In this document: positions 10,041 to 24,199 of the stretch, piece by piece
Position numbering within the stretch: position 1 is the first letter of the stretch
Layout of the letters: every line of letters begins with the position of its first letter
Assembly: GCA_947650285.1 (NCBI GenBank)
Contig: CANTFL010001444.1
Coordinates: 186,001-250,000, forward strand
Direction of reading: 5' to 3'
Source: Hyaloperonospora brassicae
Lineage: Eukaryota > Oomycota > Peronosporomycetes > Peronosporales > Peronosporaceae
Length of the DNA stretch: 64,000 nucleotides
Notes under the pieces: generated by a model
Database searches by the model: none
The model's input: only the letters and a program-made list of their open reading frames with translations
What the model was told of the DNA's origin: nothing
Translations under genes and position numbers: made by a program

Positions 10041-13000
10041 AAAGTAGAAGTGTTATTGTCTTTACCAAGTTGATAATGTGCTTCCATCTCTTCGTCACCA
10101 ACCATATCCGCCCTGTCTTTACTACATCATACCAGGATAGAATTTGCCGTTCAACGGAAGGGATCGGCCGACTGCCACGTTTTTGCAGCGACTACTGCTG
10201 TTTCAATAAATTTTTGGATAGCACTAATTATATATTTTTAACTTAAAGCGCTTTTGGCTAGCTCTTCTACTTAATTGGTTTATATTCATTGATGCCTTTC
10301 TTTTCAGACTCGATGGGAATCGGAATCTATTTTACTACCCGAAATACATTTTCGAAAATTTGTGCCACATTATTTTATTATATGTTCAATGTGGTGATTT
10401 GTATACAGATAACCTTTTAGTTAGTACGCGTTCAGCATGACGGCAATAATTTATAACGTCATTTACAGTTGCACATTTCACGAGGCAAAAGATTACAATC
10501 GCCACCTGAATAAGGCTTGAAGCTTTTGTTAAATTAAATTAGGTTGATCTCGTGTATATAAGACCTAAAAATAATTCACACAGATATTGGATATAAACGT
10601 TTTTAAATGACACATGTGCCATTGTATGTCTTCCAGTAAAACACTTTCTATAAATAAGCAAAAGGTTTGTATATAAAAAATTAGTGTATCTTGTTGTGCA
10701 GGTTTTTATATTTATGCTCCATTCATGGCACTTTTGCAGCAACTAATATGCTATGACAAGTCAGTGTTAAATATTCAAAAAAGTTGTACAAATATATAAA
10801 ATGTTAGGACAATATGCAATATAACACTTGACCACTTTTATTGTTATCATCACTTTTACTAGATTGTCGGGTATCATAAAGAGCGATTGTTCGTGCTGTG
10901 ATGTTTAAAAATATATAGGACGATCTACAAATTAGTATTTGTAAAATTATAGACATGTGCCCACTCAGACATTATTAAAATTTGCATGAACTTTCCCATC
11001 GATGACCATTATGTAAATTTTGTGGGGATACTTTTCAGGTTATAAGTAGTGTATTTAAGCAAACATGTGATGGTTTAGAAGAATCGTATTTAATACCTAT
11101 GGGTGTGGGGCTATCCCTTCTGCCTATTTTTATGCTTTACTAAGTTTTATGATTTGTGTTTTTTGTATGTATGATTACCGTGAAACTAATTGTTCGGTCA
11201 CGCCAAAGCATTTTGTGAGGTTGTTACAGACTACGATCCGTCTTCATGTAGATGCTATCGATGATCATTTCAACACTAGCTTCTAACATATGTTCGATTG
11301 AAAAAGAAATATTATAAGAGGTCGGTCGATTAGGTCCGCATATAACCGATTTTTCTAGGTAATATATATTCAACAAATGATATTTGGACGATTTGAGCCG
11401 TCTAGAGGCGCGTGGCTTCTATTTAAGACCAAGTTAAAAATATTTATCGATTCAATATTGTTTAGAGACAATCAAGAATATTACTAAATGTTCAAACCCT
11501 TTTAGCTTATTAAATACCACATATCCTTCGCCATTGGCATCAAATGATCCAAATCTACTTTTAACTTTTCCGGTGTTATGGACCCGTCGGTCTTATCCGT
11601 CCGAACATTTGTAGTAATTCACAGTTGGTGGTATGTTACGCGTTATGAGAAAACTTTATTTTCGTGTCCTAAAACCTCATAATTTAATTTTTTGTGAGTT
11701 TTTAGTTGTCTGCTGTTAAAAAAAAGAGTACTCTAACCATAACAATATGATGCTATCGATGTCAATACTTTTACATGATGCGTCGGCATAAAGCATTGCA
11801 TTTTCGTTGTTCAAGAATTGTTACAAGTCATAAATACGTGTAAATTATACAATGATTATGTATCTTTCGTAGCACTTAACAACCTTTGAAAGCACGGCAT
11901 ACATTTAGGTAGCGAATTAAAAAATCAGTTACACCAATATCTTGATTTATACATCGATTATAGAAGTATATCGTTATCAAAGATACATTTAAAGCTTTAA
12001 TACATCCAGAGGTATATAGTGCAACTACACAAAGCCACATCGAACCTTAAATGCTAAATGTACTATATTGAGCCTTTGTGCCCACCATACTATGATGTAA
12101 TAAAATAGCTGTTCTTGACAAATCATTTTATGTATATCTACTCAAATTATTATCTACGTAAGTATAGTATCTAGTCTTGAACGTCCGTATGTAAAGCTCC
12201 GGTAGGTTAATAAGCTAAAAAATCTATTGCATAGTTTAAATTGCTCACCCATCTTTTCTCCGGGTTGTAAACGGTTTTATACGCGAGTTAGTATCAACTG
12301 AAAACTTCGTTGATTATTTTTTTATCGATCCCTCATTTAAAGTGAGCTGTTGTGCTCGTAGCTGGTACCCATTCTATATTAGTCTCGTAGGCGCTTTGTT
12401 CTACTGATATTTATGGATACGAATATATGTTGTTGTTGAAGGTGAGGTTTATTGAGGAACGTTATCGACCAACAATACCCTAATGAAAACAAATTTATAT
12501 TAAACTGAAATATTTAGATCTTTTGATTAGTGCATAAAGTATCACAACCTGTATCAACAATTTATTTTATTTATTCCGCCGGTAGAGTTCATGTCATCAA
12601 ACATTATTTTATTGATTATGTTTTGGTTCTCATTGACTATCGCGTTCTCTTTGCTCGAACTTCAGTCAGCTTATCGATATCGTTATATTTGAGATGTGTA
12701 TAATTTCAGGTCAAGTAAATGATATTAGTCAATTTAATCACCATTTGGATAGCCATATAAAACGTACTTTGTCCAAATACACATTTACGAATAATTCAAC
12801 TTTGGCAAGACAGGTAGTACCTGGATCATTAAATATTCTATAAAACGTGGACGCGGAAAAAATAGACAGGCGCCGATCTTTACAATATATATGTATATCA
12901 CAACATTTGCAAACTCACCTATGTGCAGCATATTCGGGCATAATTTGAGGTGAACATAATATAAACTCTCTACCTAAGCCGCTATTTCGATTTATAAACA

Positions 13001-13947
13001 TCATTATTTAATGTAAGCGCAAAGACCAAAATTGCTTCATGCCTGTATGCCTCGTGCAAAATTAAGGTGCGTCATAAATAAGGTGGAGAAATGCTATTAT
13101 TATAGGTGGTGCTGAGATCGTACTTTAACTGTTGCCGTAAAATAGATCATTGGAGGTGATACTCCGTAATCGTCGTCAAGCGTTTTATGTTCGATGCAAT
13201 TCTTCAGGAGCATTCGCCCTTCTTTCTGTTAAGAGTCGATATTACTTTAAATCGTAGAAATGACGAATCGGAAAATGAGGGTGGCTTCTGCGAGAAAAAT
13301 ATATATGCGTTGGATCCTTAACGACTTCTCGATATAATACATTTAGGCTGCTACATAGACCCCTTTGAACTTCAATTAATTTTGAATTCGGTTTTTTTTA
13401 TCATTTACATAAATCAATTACGTTTCTGTAACTAATTAACAAACAATATCAAGGACACGCGGCCAGCCGTGGTAAATTTATTCATAAATTGTTTGCGTAT
13501 TTGTTTATAAAATACTGTTATTCGTCTAGTCAAACAAATAATGATGAATGACAATATTGTGATACATAAAATATAGTTTGTTGTGTAAGGTGACGTTTTA
13601 GCTTTAAAAAACAAACCCCTGATAAGATCCGATATTTAAATCAAAATTCGTCTACATAATATTTCCACGACAAAATTAGAGCTTGCGCACATCTGCGTAG
13701 GTTTGCTTGTGTATATTCTGCAATTCCATATCTCAGTTGAGTGATAATCTTCGAAAAATGTCTTTTATTTCTATACACATCCTCTGTTAATGAAATAACC
13801 ATTTTAAATAGGAGACCGCAAAATAATATATTAACATTCCTTTTTGATATTGAGGCAAAATGTTCGACTTAATTATCCACTCTGTGTATAATGTGGCGAA
13901 GGTTATTGTATACCCTTTAATATTAGTGTAAAGATGAAAAACTGAAA
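10041..13947. other. AT-rich spacer without recognisable genes
   Basis: About 3.9 kb with many stop codons in all frames. The open stretches of 60-67 codons near 10539 and 13432 have no protein-like composition. I see no repeats, LTR ends or structured RNA here. Short inverted repeats are not conspicuous, in contrast to the flanking elements. Confidence 0.6.
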
Positions 13948-14157
13948 CCCGGCGACTTAAGGGGTAAGGAGTGACGTGTCGGCGAATCATATGACGGCGA
14001 CTGAAGTGTCGACGACTCGAAGGTTGGTAACTCGAATGTCGGCGACTCATGCGTCAGCGGTTGAAGGGTTGGCGACTTGGGCGCCGGCGACCCGGGTGTC
14101 GGTGACCCGAATGTAGGCGACTTAATTGTCGCGACTCAGGTGTCAGCTACTCAAGTC
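13948..14157 (+). repeat. 15-bp tandem repeats, likely in the LTR of element F
   Basis: About 14 imperfect copies of a 15-bp unit resembling CGGCGACTCGAATGT. They lie upstream of a gag relic, and a possible primer-binding site (TGGTAGCGCCAAG) starts at 14420. The two ends of element C (near 20.85 and 37.85 kb) have 15-bp repeats that also contain GACTCGA. The LTR limits cannot be fixed from the sequence. Confidence 0.55.
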
Positions 14158-15100
14158 AAATCTACTTAAGTCCAGGCGAACTCTGTTTACAGTGAAGAAT
14201 GCAAAAAGATCGAACAGCAGATGAATCACATCATTTATTAAATAACTTGTAAAAGATAGATAGCCATCCACATTAGCTACGCGAGATAGCATAAGAGAAA
14301 AACCAATATAGTGCAGATTTTTTGAGTTCAGGATAGCGTACACGCATGGTAAGTACCTGCGTAAGGTAGATTGTGCATACCGTCGAACGTCGAGAGGCAT
14401 AGATTGTAGAGTTATCTACTGGTAGCGCCAAGATTTAAAGAAGGCTTAGTTTGGGTACCGCTGTCTACCAGCAAAAGAAGGGGCATTGTTGGCGACGTGC
14501 AGTTTAAACTTAGTAACAAAGACCGTTGTGAGTTTCGTAAACGACGGTCCAGAGAGACTTAAGAAAATACCTCATTTCCAAAGAATTGTCTGAGTGACGA
14601 GCCGGTAGGCCTCAGCAAAAGGCATCTTCATTCTTCTAGTTAGGCTTACACTGCACCCGGGACCTGTACAAACTCTTACTACGTCGCCTACCACCCGTTC
14701 GTGTAAAGTCGCAGGAAGTAAGGGTTCAGATGCTGCTAAGCTCAGGCAGGCTACTGGAGGATTTGTTGTAAGGAAACATATATGCGAGCAACACAACCGA
14801 AACCGAATGAATGAACCGCGGAGGAATTTATCCAATCGTACAGGCCCGTTTAACCGACTTCATTCGGTAATTTTTGTCATTTTATGTTGAGGCTGTTGTG
14901 TTACAGACTTATCATACTACCATATCACCACTGGTGCCGCAGAAGGGATTCAAGGTGTGCTATTTAGCAGGTAACAAGAAACTGACTACGTCTGAAATTG
15001 TCATTTATTGCCAACTAGAGAGCGGCGGGATCTCAGCGACTTCTAGGAGAGTTTTGCACGTGTGTCGAAATAGGCGAGTACGAACGACAGAAAGATAAAA

Positions 15101-16550
15101 ATGGAAGTGATACGAGAACCTGAAATCGTCGAGCTCGAAAAGGATGATTATGTGGAGAAGGAACAAGGTGGAAGAGATGGTTCAACAGTGGAGAAAGACT
15201 TGAGAATGATGGAAAAATTCTTTCTCTACGCGGTTTATGTCAGCTACGTGCAGGAAGTGAAGGAGAAACAAGCAGAAGCGGTAAGGAAATTTGTAAAAGC
15301 GGAAAAATGAAACGAGGATGACAACAATCTTGGGTCTGGGTGTAGAAGAGAGTCAAACGGACATCTTAAAGACCTCAAAGATGTTCATTACACCTTAATA
15401 TAAGCAGAAAATTTTTCGAATTGTTGAAAGGATGGAGAAGAGTAGGGGGATCAAGCAGTTCGACATAAAACGATTTACTCAAGCAAAATGGTCAGCTCTT
15501 AGCACCATGCCTAATATGGCCTGCATCGTTTTGACCGATAAAGCATTCTCGGCGTACACTGTCAACCTTTTGCGCGCGTTTGTAAAAAGATGCAAGGCAT
15601 CGCAGGACCTGAAACTAGCCCAGACAATATTTAATTCACGGTCGGTTGACAAAGAGATAAATCGAAATGGACAGCCAGGCTCAGCGACGCTATTGCAGAT
15701 GATACTATCCCAATCGTTAACCAGACGATGCAACAGCTGTACGAGGACTTCATTTCGATAGAGAAAATAGGCGTTGATACCTTCGCGTTATGATTGGATT
15801 TAAATGGGTAGCGAGACTCAAGCGTGGAAATATGCTCACTAGGGTAAGCAGGATGAGACGAAACCAGAAGCATTTTCCTGAGTAGAAAGATCGCCTTCTA
15901 CGAAGAATGTCTTCATGGAGAAATCACGGTCGTTCCTGTCAAGGAAGGGGAAAAATACATCAATGAGTGGAGAAGATGGACGAGGACCCTGCGAAGACGA
16001 CGATAGTTACAATGAGGATTGGACTCGACAACATCATGGAAATATTTAGACGAAAACTGCAGAAATTATTTGAGCTTTGACGGATCGTTCAGTGAACGAG
16101 GGCAAGTACTCGAAATGCGCACGCATGCCTCGATGGAAACGATCGACAAGTTTAGAGGTGAAAGATACCGGAAGTTCTCGAGTGTATTCAGACGTTCGCT
16201 TACAAGATGAAAGGAACGTGCAAACCCCTGAAAGATCGGTGTGAGCCATTTTCGTCGAGCCTGGAAAAGATGACCAAGCGTTGGTACCGACAGTTGTAAA
16301 AGAATTGCAACGGAAATAGAAGTTCCTCAGCAAGGCGTTTATATATACCTACTGTTCACAGTACAATCAGTCGACAAGGTAGAGATATTACTCGACGAAG
16401 TGTCAACAATTCGAAAATGAGTGCAAGTCTCTCCACTGCCTGGATGGATATGTAGTATCAGCGCAGATTAAATACAATTAGGGTGGATCTGAAGCTTAAT
16501 ATCATGTGGAGTACTTCTTGCTAAAATGTGAAGATGATGACATATCTGAT
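15101..16550 (+). pseudogene. Element F: gypsy gag relic
   Basis: Plus-strand coding pieces in shifting frames match, in order, a gag type I recall from oomycete chromodomain-type gypsy elements: LRMMEKFFLYAVYVSYVQEV and KAEAVRKFVKAEK-like text at 15101-15307, then KRFTQAKWSALSTMPNMAC and AFVKRCKASQDLKLAQTIFN at 15432-15700, then KMKGTCKPLKDRCEPFSSSL near 16207-16265. Many stops and frame changes. Gag would form the particle. Nothing of pol follows in this orientation before minus-strand relic G, so F seems to be cut off at about 16.5 kb. Confidence 0.6.
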
Positions 16551-16633
16551 TTCATCTACCCCTTACCTCTTAGGGGCATACACTGTGGTGAAGCGGTGAT
16601 CGCTCTTTTCAGGGGTCGATCTTAACTCTCAAC

Positions 16634-16667
16634 TGGCGCCCGGACGACCACCTAAGGGGGGGGGGGG
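16634..16667 (+). other. Lysine-tRNA-like PBS motif followed by G12
   Basis: TGGCGCCCGGA (16634-16644) resembles the start of a classical retroelement primer-binding site and follows CTCTCAAC, a plausible LTR end. Twelve G residues lie at 16656-16667. No coding sequence consistent with an element starting here on the plus strand was found, so this may be coincidence or a remnant of a removed element. Confidence 0.25.
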
Positions 16668-18989
16668 TACTTCGATTTCGTGTGGTACGCTTTCCTTCCT
16701 TACCTTGTGCACCCGTCGGTGGGGCGGGTTGCAATCCTCCATGTGGACTCAAGACGATGTTAATCTTGGCCGTGGTTAAAATTGGTGCCCTCGCGTGGAA
16801 AGCGTAATTACTTGTAAGGTGATCGATATGAGTCACCTTGATCTCTACGAGACTGCTTTATCCAATGTAGAACCTTGATCAGCGAATCATCTGACCACTT
16901 GATCCGTCTCGCGATCTTGCACCTTTGACATTTACGTGAATGCTGCGTCCGATCGCAGTTGGGCTCGTTATAAAGTCCTTATTACATAGCCAAACAATCC
17001 AGGGATATACTCTTGATTAAAGTATGTGGCTTTCTTTGACGTCGGATTTTAATGTTATAACCCGGAACAGAAGTCGATAATTTTACTTAGAAGCAATTTG
17101 GTTTAAGCTTAACGTTAATCAATCAGTTTCAAAAAAAGCTAGCACATTGCCTGGTCTATCTGTGTCCATAATTCGAATCCACGAGTCTCCCTCCCAAGAC
17201 ATCGCCACCTTGAACTAATGTGAAAACACTAAGTGTGATCTCTCTATGACCTTAGCGTGACTTACACCCGACTTGTCTACAACACATCGAGATAAAGATA
17301 TCTAATCAAGACCAAAAGGTTGGATCAACATCGCGAGATCGAATCAAGATCGAGAGCCACCTATTTCATACATTATTCTAACAATGAGAACCCTTCTAAG
17401 ATTTTAATGGCGCCTGCGATCGGTGGGCTCCCGAATCACATACTAACGATAAAAATATCGTGATTGCTTTGCTACAATTGTTTCCTGAACCGTTCGCCGA
17501 TAAACAGTGTCGATCTAGATTTTCATTCTATGCATCTTGACGGCAGTACAGACGTTCAGGCCTCTTTAAAATTGGACCATGTCTGGTCATGCCGTTCCAG
17601 ATCGCCACCCTCGATCTCCACAATCGTGTGGACCGCCATTAGGTATTATTGGTGATCGTCAAATTTCCATATAAGGCCTGTCTTACAACCCTCCATCGTC
17701 GGTTGATTACGTCTGAAGGATGGCGGGACCGTCTGAGACCAGATCAGCTACCTTGTGATCAGGTATCCTTGATCGCAATGGTATATACGCAACACCAATT
17801 TCTTTTCGATCTCGCACGCGCTCGATCGTCCTAAATGACATCTCTTTAATAATCGATCTACAAGAGCACATTCGTTGATCAATTATTCTCTGTTGTGATG
17901 TGATCTCGATCATATCACGACGATCTCGTCCCCGACCTCTTTTCATACTTTTGCTACTATCCCCTTTGGGCATAGCAGATTTCATGTTGACTCTTTGTAC
18001 GCCGTATATCCTGTCATCATCCCTGTATATTCTTTGAAACTATCTTCTATCTGATCTTTTGTTTGATTTATCATTCTGGTATTTATTTGGGCTTCTCATC
18101 CGTGACCGGATTTCCGCTATCTACAGTCGCCACAAATGTTATAATTAATCCATCCACCTCCTCAAACAAACAAGTTGTAAGTCAACTGCCACTATTCCGT
18201 TAGCTGTGGACCTCATCCACGTGAGATTGTATTGTTTCGAAACCATTTCGACTCATTCGATCTTGACCAAACTCTTGTAGCAAAGCTCCGCAGTTTAGAT
18301 TACCTTCGTCGATTCAGGTCAAATCGTTGTACTCTTTCCACCGTAGCATATAATGTTCGTATACGACCGTAACAAGTCTTACGTCCCTATTGCACATCCA
18401 AAAACTCATCAATTATATATTAACAGTAGCTTCCGTTTGGACCATTTAACTATACTTAGGTAGAAGATATTCCTTTATATTGACGCGATCTTCACTGTAA
18501 GTTATTAAACCACTTTTAGGCCGGTCTGGGAAAAGAACCGCTTGGATTTTATAAACTACACGCACAAATGGAAACAGTCTGTGTGGCGTATTGCAATCTC
18601 TATACAAAGCGCATTGATGTCGCAAAGATTAGTCACATCAAACGGCTTATGCCTCATGTGTGCAATCTTGCGGTTGTATTTAATTTATTACTCAATTCAA
18701 CCCAGTCATACTTTCATCCCACACTCTATGTTGGGCGGATCTAAAAATGGTTCTCCGGGTTAGTGCTGCAGTATGCTAACCTTTACGATAAGTAATGCTG
18801 ATTTTACCCTCCCTAAAAAGCAAAAGTATCCCTGAGGGTGACAATCGCAGTACGATTTCCACAGTAGCTGCTTAACCTCTAACTATCCTTCAAAAACCAT
18901 GGTTGAAATACACCGGATATAGTGGGTCCATCACGTACCCGAATATACCTCACCAAACCAAACTATACCTATTTTTTGCTGAAAAATAC
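16668..18989. other. Decayed sequence, probably the 3' part of relic G
   Basis: Pyrimidine-rich on the plus strand, continuing the composition of the minus-strand integrase relic to its right. I cannot recognise a chromodomain or LTR. Open stretches of 60-92 codons are not protein-like. Confidence 0.35.
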
Positions 18990-20668
18990 ATGCATTGTGT
19001 TGAGCTGCTTGATCTCGGATCGCGATCTTGAGTCGGTCATTCACCATCTATCAGAATCGCTTATACTGGAGCCAAATATTGTATCGTCATCTCCTTGGAT
19101 CTAGATTTCGTGTCTTGGTTCTATTCACTGGTAGAGTGCTCAAATTTCTATTTCTAATCCCAGCCGTGGATAATTAAAACTTAGTGTCTACTTGTACACG
19201 ATCTTTTGCCGTATTGATCGCAAAGTATAACTTCTTAGCATTTACATCCCAATCTTTTTGATTACATCTGCGACATACAGCTTGATGTCTCGAGCTATGG
19301 TCTACACTATGCGTTCTGCTGTTTCATTCTCTCTAGGGCGATAAGCCATAGTAGCACTTTGCTTCTGTCCAGCGACATTGTAAGATGCTCAATATAAATC
19401 TGACAAGAACTTGGAATCCTGATCATTACGTATTACTACAAATGCATAAAACTATAAAAACACTAACACTCCTCGTATTCCTTAATATTCGATTGTGCCT
19501 TTCTTTATGCGCTTGCTTTAGACATTACATAATTTTGAAGACAGATGCACCCGAAAAAGACACTCTGTGATATCTTTGGAAGATCAAGAAGGAGAAGATT
19601 TGCGATTCATTCGTATCATTTTAAACGATAATGTGACTTGCACATAACCTGGTGACTTCCAAAGGTTTAAGGTAGCCCCTTTTCAGATTACGATCCCCAC
19701 ACTAGCCCACATGCTGTTGGATGCTCCAATATAAACCACTTTAATGTAAATTGAATGAACCCGTTGGTAGGCTGTCCAATCCCTTATTGGTTCCATTTAA
19801 GACTTGGGTAGGACTGATTAAAAATCGCCTTGCTGCGACCATTTAAACATTACATGAGGTCACCTCTGCGCGATTTTTGATGACTATGGCTATTGAAACA
19901 AAAAAATAGTAATCCAATCTCTCCCACTTCGTAATCTGGAGCATTCGAGAACACATCTTCGCATCTTCTTCATTTTTTTATATAAATTATTGACCCAAAA
20001 ACAATTACGCTAGCAACTCTACATTCCTCCTCTTGCACCTGTTAAATCTGCTGGATTTGAAACTATTGAACTACTTATTTGTGTTTCATCTCGGGCCTCC
20101 TGCGTCTTCGCACTTTTGATCGAGTAATCGCAGCCTCCTCGGTCACTCGATCTGCCTTTTGTGGTATTATCAATAGATCCAATCGATTCAATTAAATCAA
20201 TTCTTGCATTCCTTCGTCAGTATTGACGATTGTACCTATTCCCCGATGCATAGTTTAGCTCTCTAATTGCTCTGCACTTGATTTTCATTCTTATTTCATG
20301 GGCAGAAATCCGTTATTAAACACGAGTTAAGTATTTGTATTGCCTTGTTTCGTAACAACTGAGTACCTGGTGCCTTGAATTCGATCTCATCCCACATCTG
20401 GCGGACTAACAATTAGGAATTGCCAAATATGATAATTTGTCCCATAGTTTGTCTTATCAACTTACCGAACTCGATCAATAGACCGCGGTATACACCTGTA
20501 TTTAATGTTTAAATCCATGGCAAAATAGAACGCAGCAACCACAATAGCCCATCCTGAATATTTATAAAAAAATGCGCTGTATGCTCCACTTTTCCGTTTA
20601 AACCGAGCTGATCCATCAAAATTGATCACCAGAAGTTTCTCACCTTCTTTCGCCATAGACGATGGCAT
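18990..20668 (-). pseudogene. Element G: gypsy RNase H and integrase relic
   Basis: Minus strand, two recognisable parts. At 20668-20462: an RNase H of the type found in oomycete gypsy elements (LLVINFDGSARFKRKSGAYS, where DGSA carries the first catalytic Asp). At about 19370-19100: the part of integrase just after the core, with QKQSATMAYRPRENETAERI, LYVADVNQ-like text and, in the next frame, QKDWDVNAKKLYFAINTAKD, then a DPRR block. Stops and frame changes are frequent. The RT expected upstream (to the right) is absent, because element C starts at about 20.8 kb. The missing upstream part might be represented by relic E beyond 37.95 kb, but that is not shown. Confidence 0.7.
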
Positions 20669-20845
20669 TAAGACATTAATGTCTAGGTTGCTAATTTGGT
20701 TGGTTAGCGATCAGCATCCCGTCCAACTAGAATCGATAGGATAAGCTGATGTGGTGCAGGACATTTTTGAAGGTAATATTTTCTACTTTTGACTTAATTA
20801 TAAAGCAAGGACTCTACAGGGGAAGCTGGAAGGAGCCGAATTCGA

Positions 20846-20953
20846 TGAATCAAGACTCGAAGAGACAAGACAAGACTCGACGAGGCAAGTCTCGAAAAAA
20901 AAGATTCGACGAAGGAAAACCCGACGAGCCAAGACTCGAAGAGGTAAGACTCG
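20846..20953 (+). repeat. 15-bp tandem repeats, left end of element C
   Basis: About seven copies of a unit like CGAGCCAAGACTCGA, with exact 15-bp spacing across most of the block. The same unit occurs at 37820-37925. This is consistent with a repeat carried inside the LTRs. Confidence 0.6.
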
Positions 20954-21899
20954 ACTTGAGAGCGAGATGATAGCTGGACCATCCCACTAGGTATTAGTGT
21001 ATGGAACAAGTGATGAAGGAGAATAACTAAAGAGTCATTTGCTACCAGAGAGAGAATAGGAGGTAATCAATACATACTAGAATTTTCGAAGTCGAAGACA
21101 CGTGTACACGCTTGAGTTAAGTTACTGCGTGGGCTGAATTATGTCTGTTGTCGAGCCTCGAGGAGCGTAGCTTTGAGAGGTCTCGATTGAAAGTTTCACG
21201 AATTAGGTCGGCCCGGGAAGGCAGTACTCGCTTCCAGCGGAAGTTCAGTCACGTCGCATGGCGGACCGGTGGCCCAGAAGACGGCGTCGATTGTATCCTC
21301 ATTGCACGTCAATCCAGTGGCCCAATAGAAACCACCGCTTTGAATCAGCGTCGAAAGAAGAGCCCGGTACCCATCAGACGACCCCGCCGAACATTTACAT
21401 CTCCCGACAATCCAGTGAGACAATATACGATACCACCTTAAGACTCGCGAACGGCGAGCCAGCGACCCGATAGACGACACTGTCCAAAGACTCATCGAGC
21501 GACGAACTAGTAGATGTTTGACCAAGGACACCATAAGTCTTCTAGTTGGTCGTATACTGCTCTCGGTGACCTGTAAAAGCGTGAACGCGCCGACGTCGAC
21601 CAATTTGTTAAAGTCCATATGATTGGAGGACAGGAAGCTGCTAGATTCATACGATCTTATTGTAATGAGTCTGAGTGGGTGGAAGTAATCATCTAGGCGA
21701 GATATACGACTGGAATTAAAGGAGCGGACCGCAAAGGGCATTGAACCGAAGTAATAGCTCATGTGCGTCGACTAGCAGCTAAAGGCAGCCTATTAAGCGA
21801 CGTGGCTTAACCTAGGAAATGAGCAATGCAATTTCTCACCAGCATTTTTAAAGAATAGCTAGCCTACAGAACGGTGCTGTATCTGAAAATATTGAGTTA
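20954..21899. other. 5' region of element C without clear coding
   Basis: Expected to hold the remainder of the LTR, leader and start of gag. A 188-codon open stretch on the minus strand (21762-21196) has no recognisable domain and lies against the direction of C; I do not treat it as a gene. Confidence 0.35.
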
Positions 21900-23960
21900 T
21901 AAGTGAAAAATGGTGCCTACGAAGCTTATGTTATTGCGCTTAAAGATTATCTTGGTAAGTAGCATCTTTATGAGGTGAATGCGGAAGCTGAAGAAGGTGT
22001 TCGAAGTGGAATATGGAACGAAGTCACTCGTTCTTGTAGCCCGTCGAACTTTGGTGGACATTGTGCTCGTGGAAGAAAAGAGATCGGCATTAGTTCTCGA
22101 TAAGAAAGTTGATCGAGCAGTGTACTAAATAGAACTGGTAAACACGCCGCTGTACAAACCTTTAGAGCCGAAACCTGAATTATTCACCAGGACGGAAGGC
22201 ACGTCGTGCCAAAGTGATATCCACATGGCAAAACCACCTTGCAATCCACGGAGATGGAGACTTCACGACCAAGGTATCGAGTGGCGACGGATATACTACA
22301 GGTGATAAGTACTACGAAGACGATGAAGATGCAACTTTTCACGAACGATAGGCCGATGAGCGTTGGAAAAGAATCAGCAAACAATTAAGCTACGGTGTTC
22401 CTTAAATTCAAAGAGGCATTTTATGGGAATACGCACACACGTGCCATTAGACATAATCTTTAGGTTTGAGGTGAAGCGCTATCGTTGAGAATTCGTGTTT
22501 CCATGGATCAAAATTTTTACATACGCATTTAAAGGGACGTGTCAACCGCAAATTGAAAGGTGCGAGCCTTGTTCGCTAGCCTTGGACAAAGCGTTCAACT
22601 CCGCTGGTATTAACATTCCTGAAGAGGTCTCAGCGGAAGTGAAAGGTGCTCAGCGAAGCTTGTATGAGCTATAACTGCTCTCAGTTCTACCAATCCGCTA
22701 CGTCGAGGTATTACTCGGCAAAGTGTGGTGAGACCGAGCACGTGTGAGGTTGTGTAAAGCTACTGATCAATAATGCACGGGCGCAGCTGATTCTAGATAA
22801 AACAAATGAGGTGCAGATGATGCCGACTACTCCCACCACTTTCTGTGAAGCTGTACTTACGACAACTTGATAAAACTTTTTAATCTTATACGACTCGATG
22901 AATTTAAGCGCGTAGAGATAAACTTCAGTCATAGATTGCTCGGCAAAACGAAAAAAAAACGTAAATAAGTGATCACCAGTCACAACTTAAGTACCCTTTC
23001 AAAAGAGTGACCGTATATCTGACAGAAAAAAAGAAATGATGAACTCGTAGAGGAAAACCAAGACAGGATGTAATTCTTGACGATGCCAAAGTGACCGAAT
23101 TGATCGTCGAATAGGCGTTCGATGAATAACGGTGATGACCGATATAGTTAGTCGGGCTAGAACGATTTCTATGACGACAACTATATTCGACGCGTCACTT
23201 TTATATTGAAGTCGACGGAAAGTTTGCGAGCGGCGCTCTATGAGCGTGAATGAAGCCGCAAAATAAACTTGTACAATTCGTTAAGTGACGAAAGTGCACG
23301 AAAACACCTGAGCGACTACAGTTACTGATCTGATTCGTACTATACGGAAGCAGGAGCAGGGTTACGTCACATCCGAAACCTAGTTGGTTGTCAAGATCAC
23401 ACTCGAGCCCACGTACCACTTGTAAATTGATTCTACTAGAAGTACGACAAACGCGAAAGAGTGGGCCGACTAAGATGTCCAGATCATGTAAGAAAGCGTC
23501 GCATGTGCGGTGTATGCGGTGCCACGGGACACGCTCATTTTTGCAAACTACGGTGCAAGTTCACTATTCAGGTGCATGATGTCGGTCGACGCGAGTAACT
23601 TTAACGCTGCGAGAAGCTGTCCAATTCGGCAAGACATCAATGTGCAAATACACTGTGCCAGAAGCCCTCCATGACATATACTCGTCGGGCCATTAAAACT
23701 AGCGGGCTTGCCGAATCTGACTGGTTCGGATAATAAAGGGCTGTCACAGTCGCCTATAATAGCAGTAGAAGCGAACAACGTATTTACCTTTGTTAGGGAT
23801 AAACAAACGTCCGACGAGTGTGTGTGTGTGTGTGTGGAGAATAAGAGATACAATGCGATGACTGAGACGATAATGAAGACCTAGTGATTTCAAGTATGGA
23901 CACAAACAGACAGCCGTGTACTAAGATGGGGGAGACGTAAACTCCAGCTTCTATTATAAA
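21900..23960 (+). pseudogene. Gag of element C (relic)
   Basis: Scattered plus-strand pieces in all three frames. The best landmarks are KGTCQPQIERCEPCSLALDK near 22535, a counterpart of the KGTCKPLKDRCEPFSSSLEK-type segment of element F, and a CCHC zinc knuckle at 23506-23544 (CGVCGATGHAHFC). The knuckle is followed by KLRCKFTIQVHDVGR, the cysteine- and histidine-containing segment that follows the knuckle in oomycete gypsy gags. It is heavily decayed. The protease relic follows. Confidence 0.6.
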
Positions 23961-24199
23961 ATCGATTGGGACGGTAATTATCGAGAAAGTTCGATCGACG
24001 AGTACGGTGAAGGCGCTGGTCTTGGGCGCGGTCAGCGACGACAAATTAACATATAGTTGTATTGAGGAGCTGATAATCGACCATTAGATACCTATTCGCT
24101 TAGAAGCTACGATAACGACGACTCATTGAAAATGACAAGCAATTGGTGTCTAAGGAATTAGAACGTAAAAAATTATCACCACGGCACGGACAACATTAA

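Noticed and set aside
13948..14157. CRISPR-like periodic repeat
   Set aside because: Direct 15-bp repeats without spacers, in a eukaryotic LTR context.
21196..21762. 188-codon minus-strand frame
   Set aside because: No domain and antisense to element C; not near the 3' LTR, so unlike the accessory genes of A, B and D.
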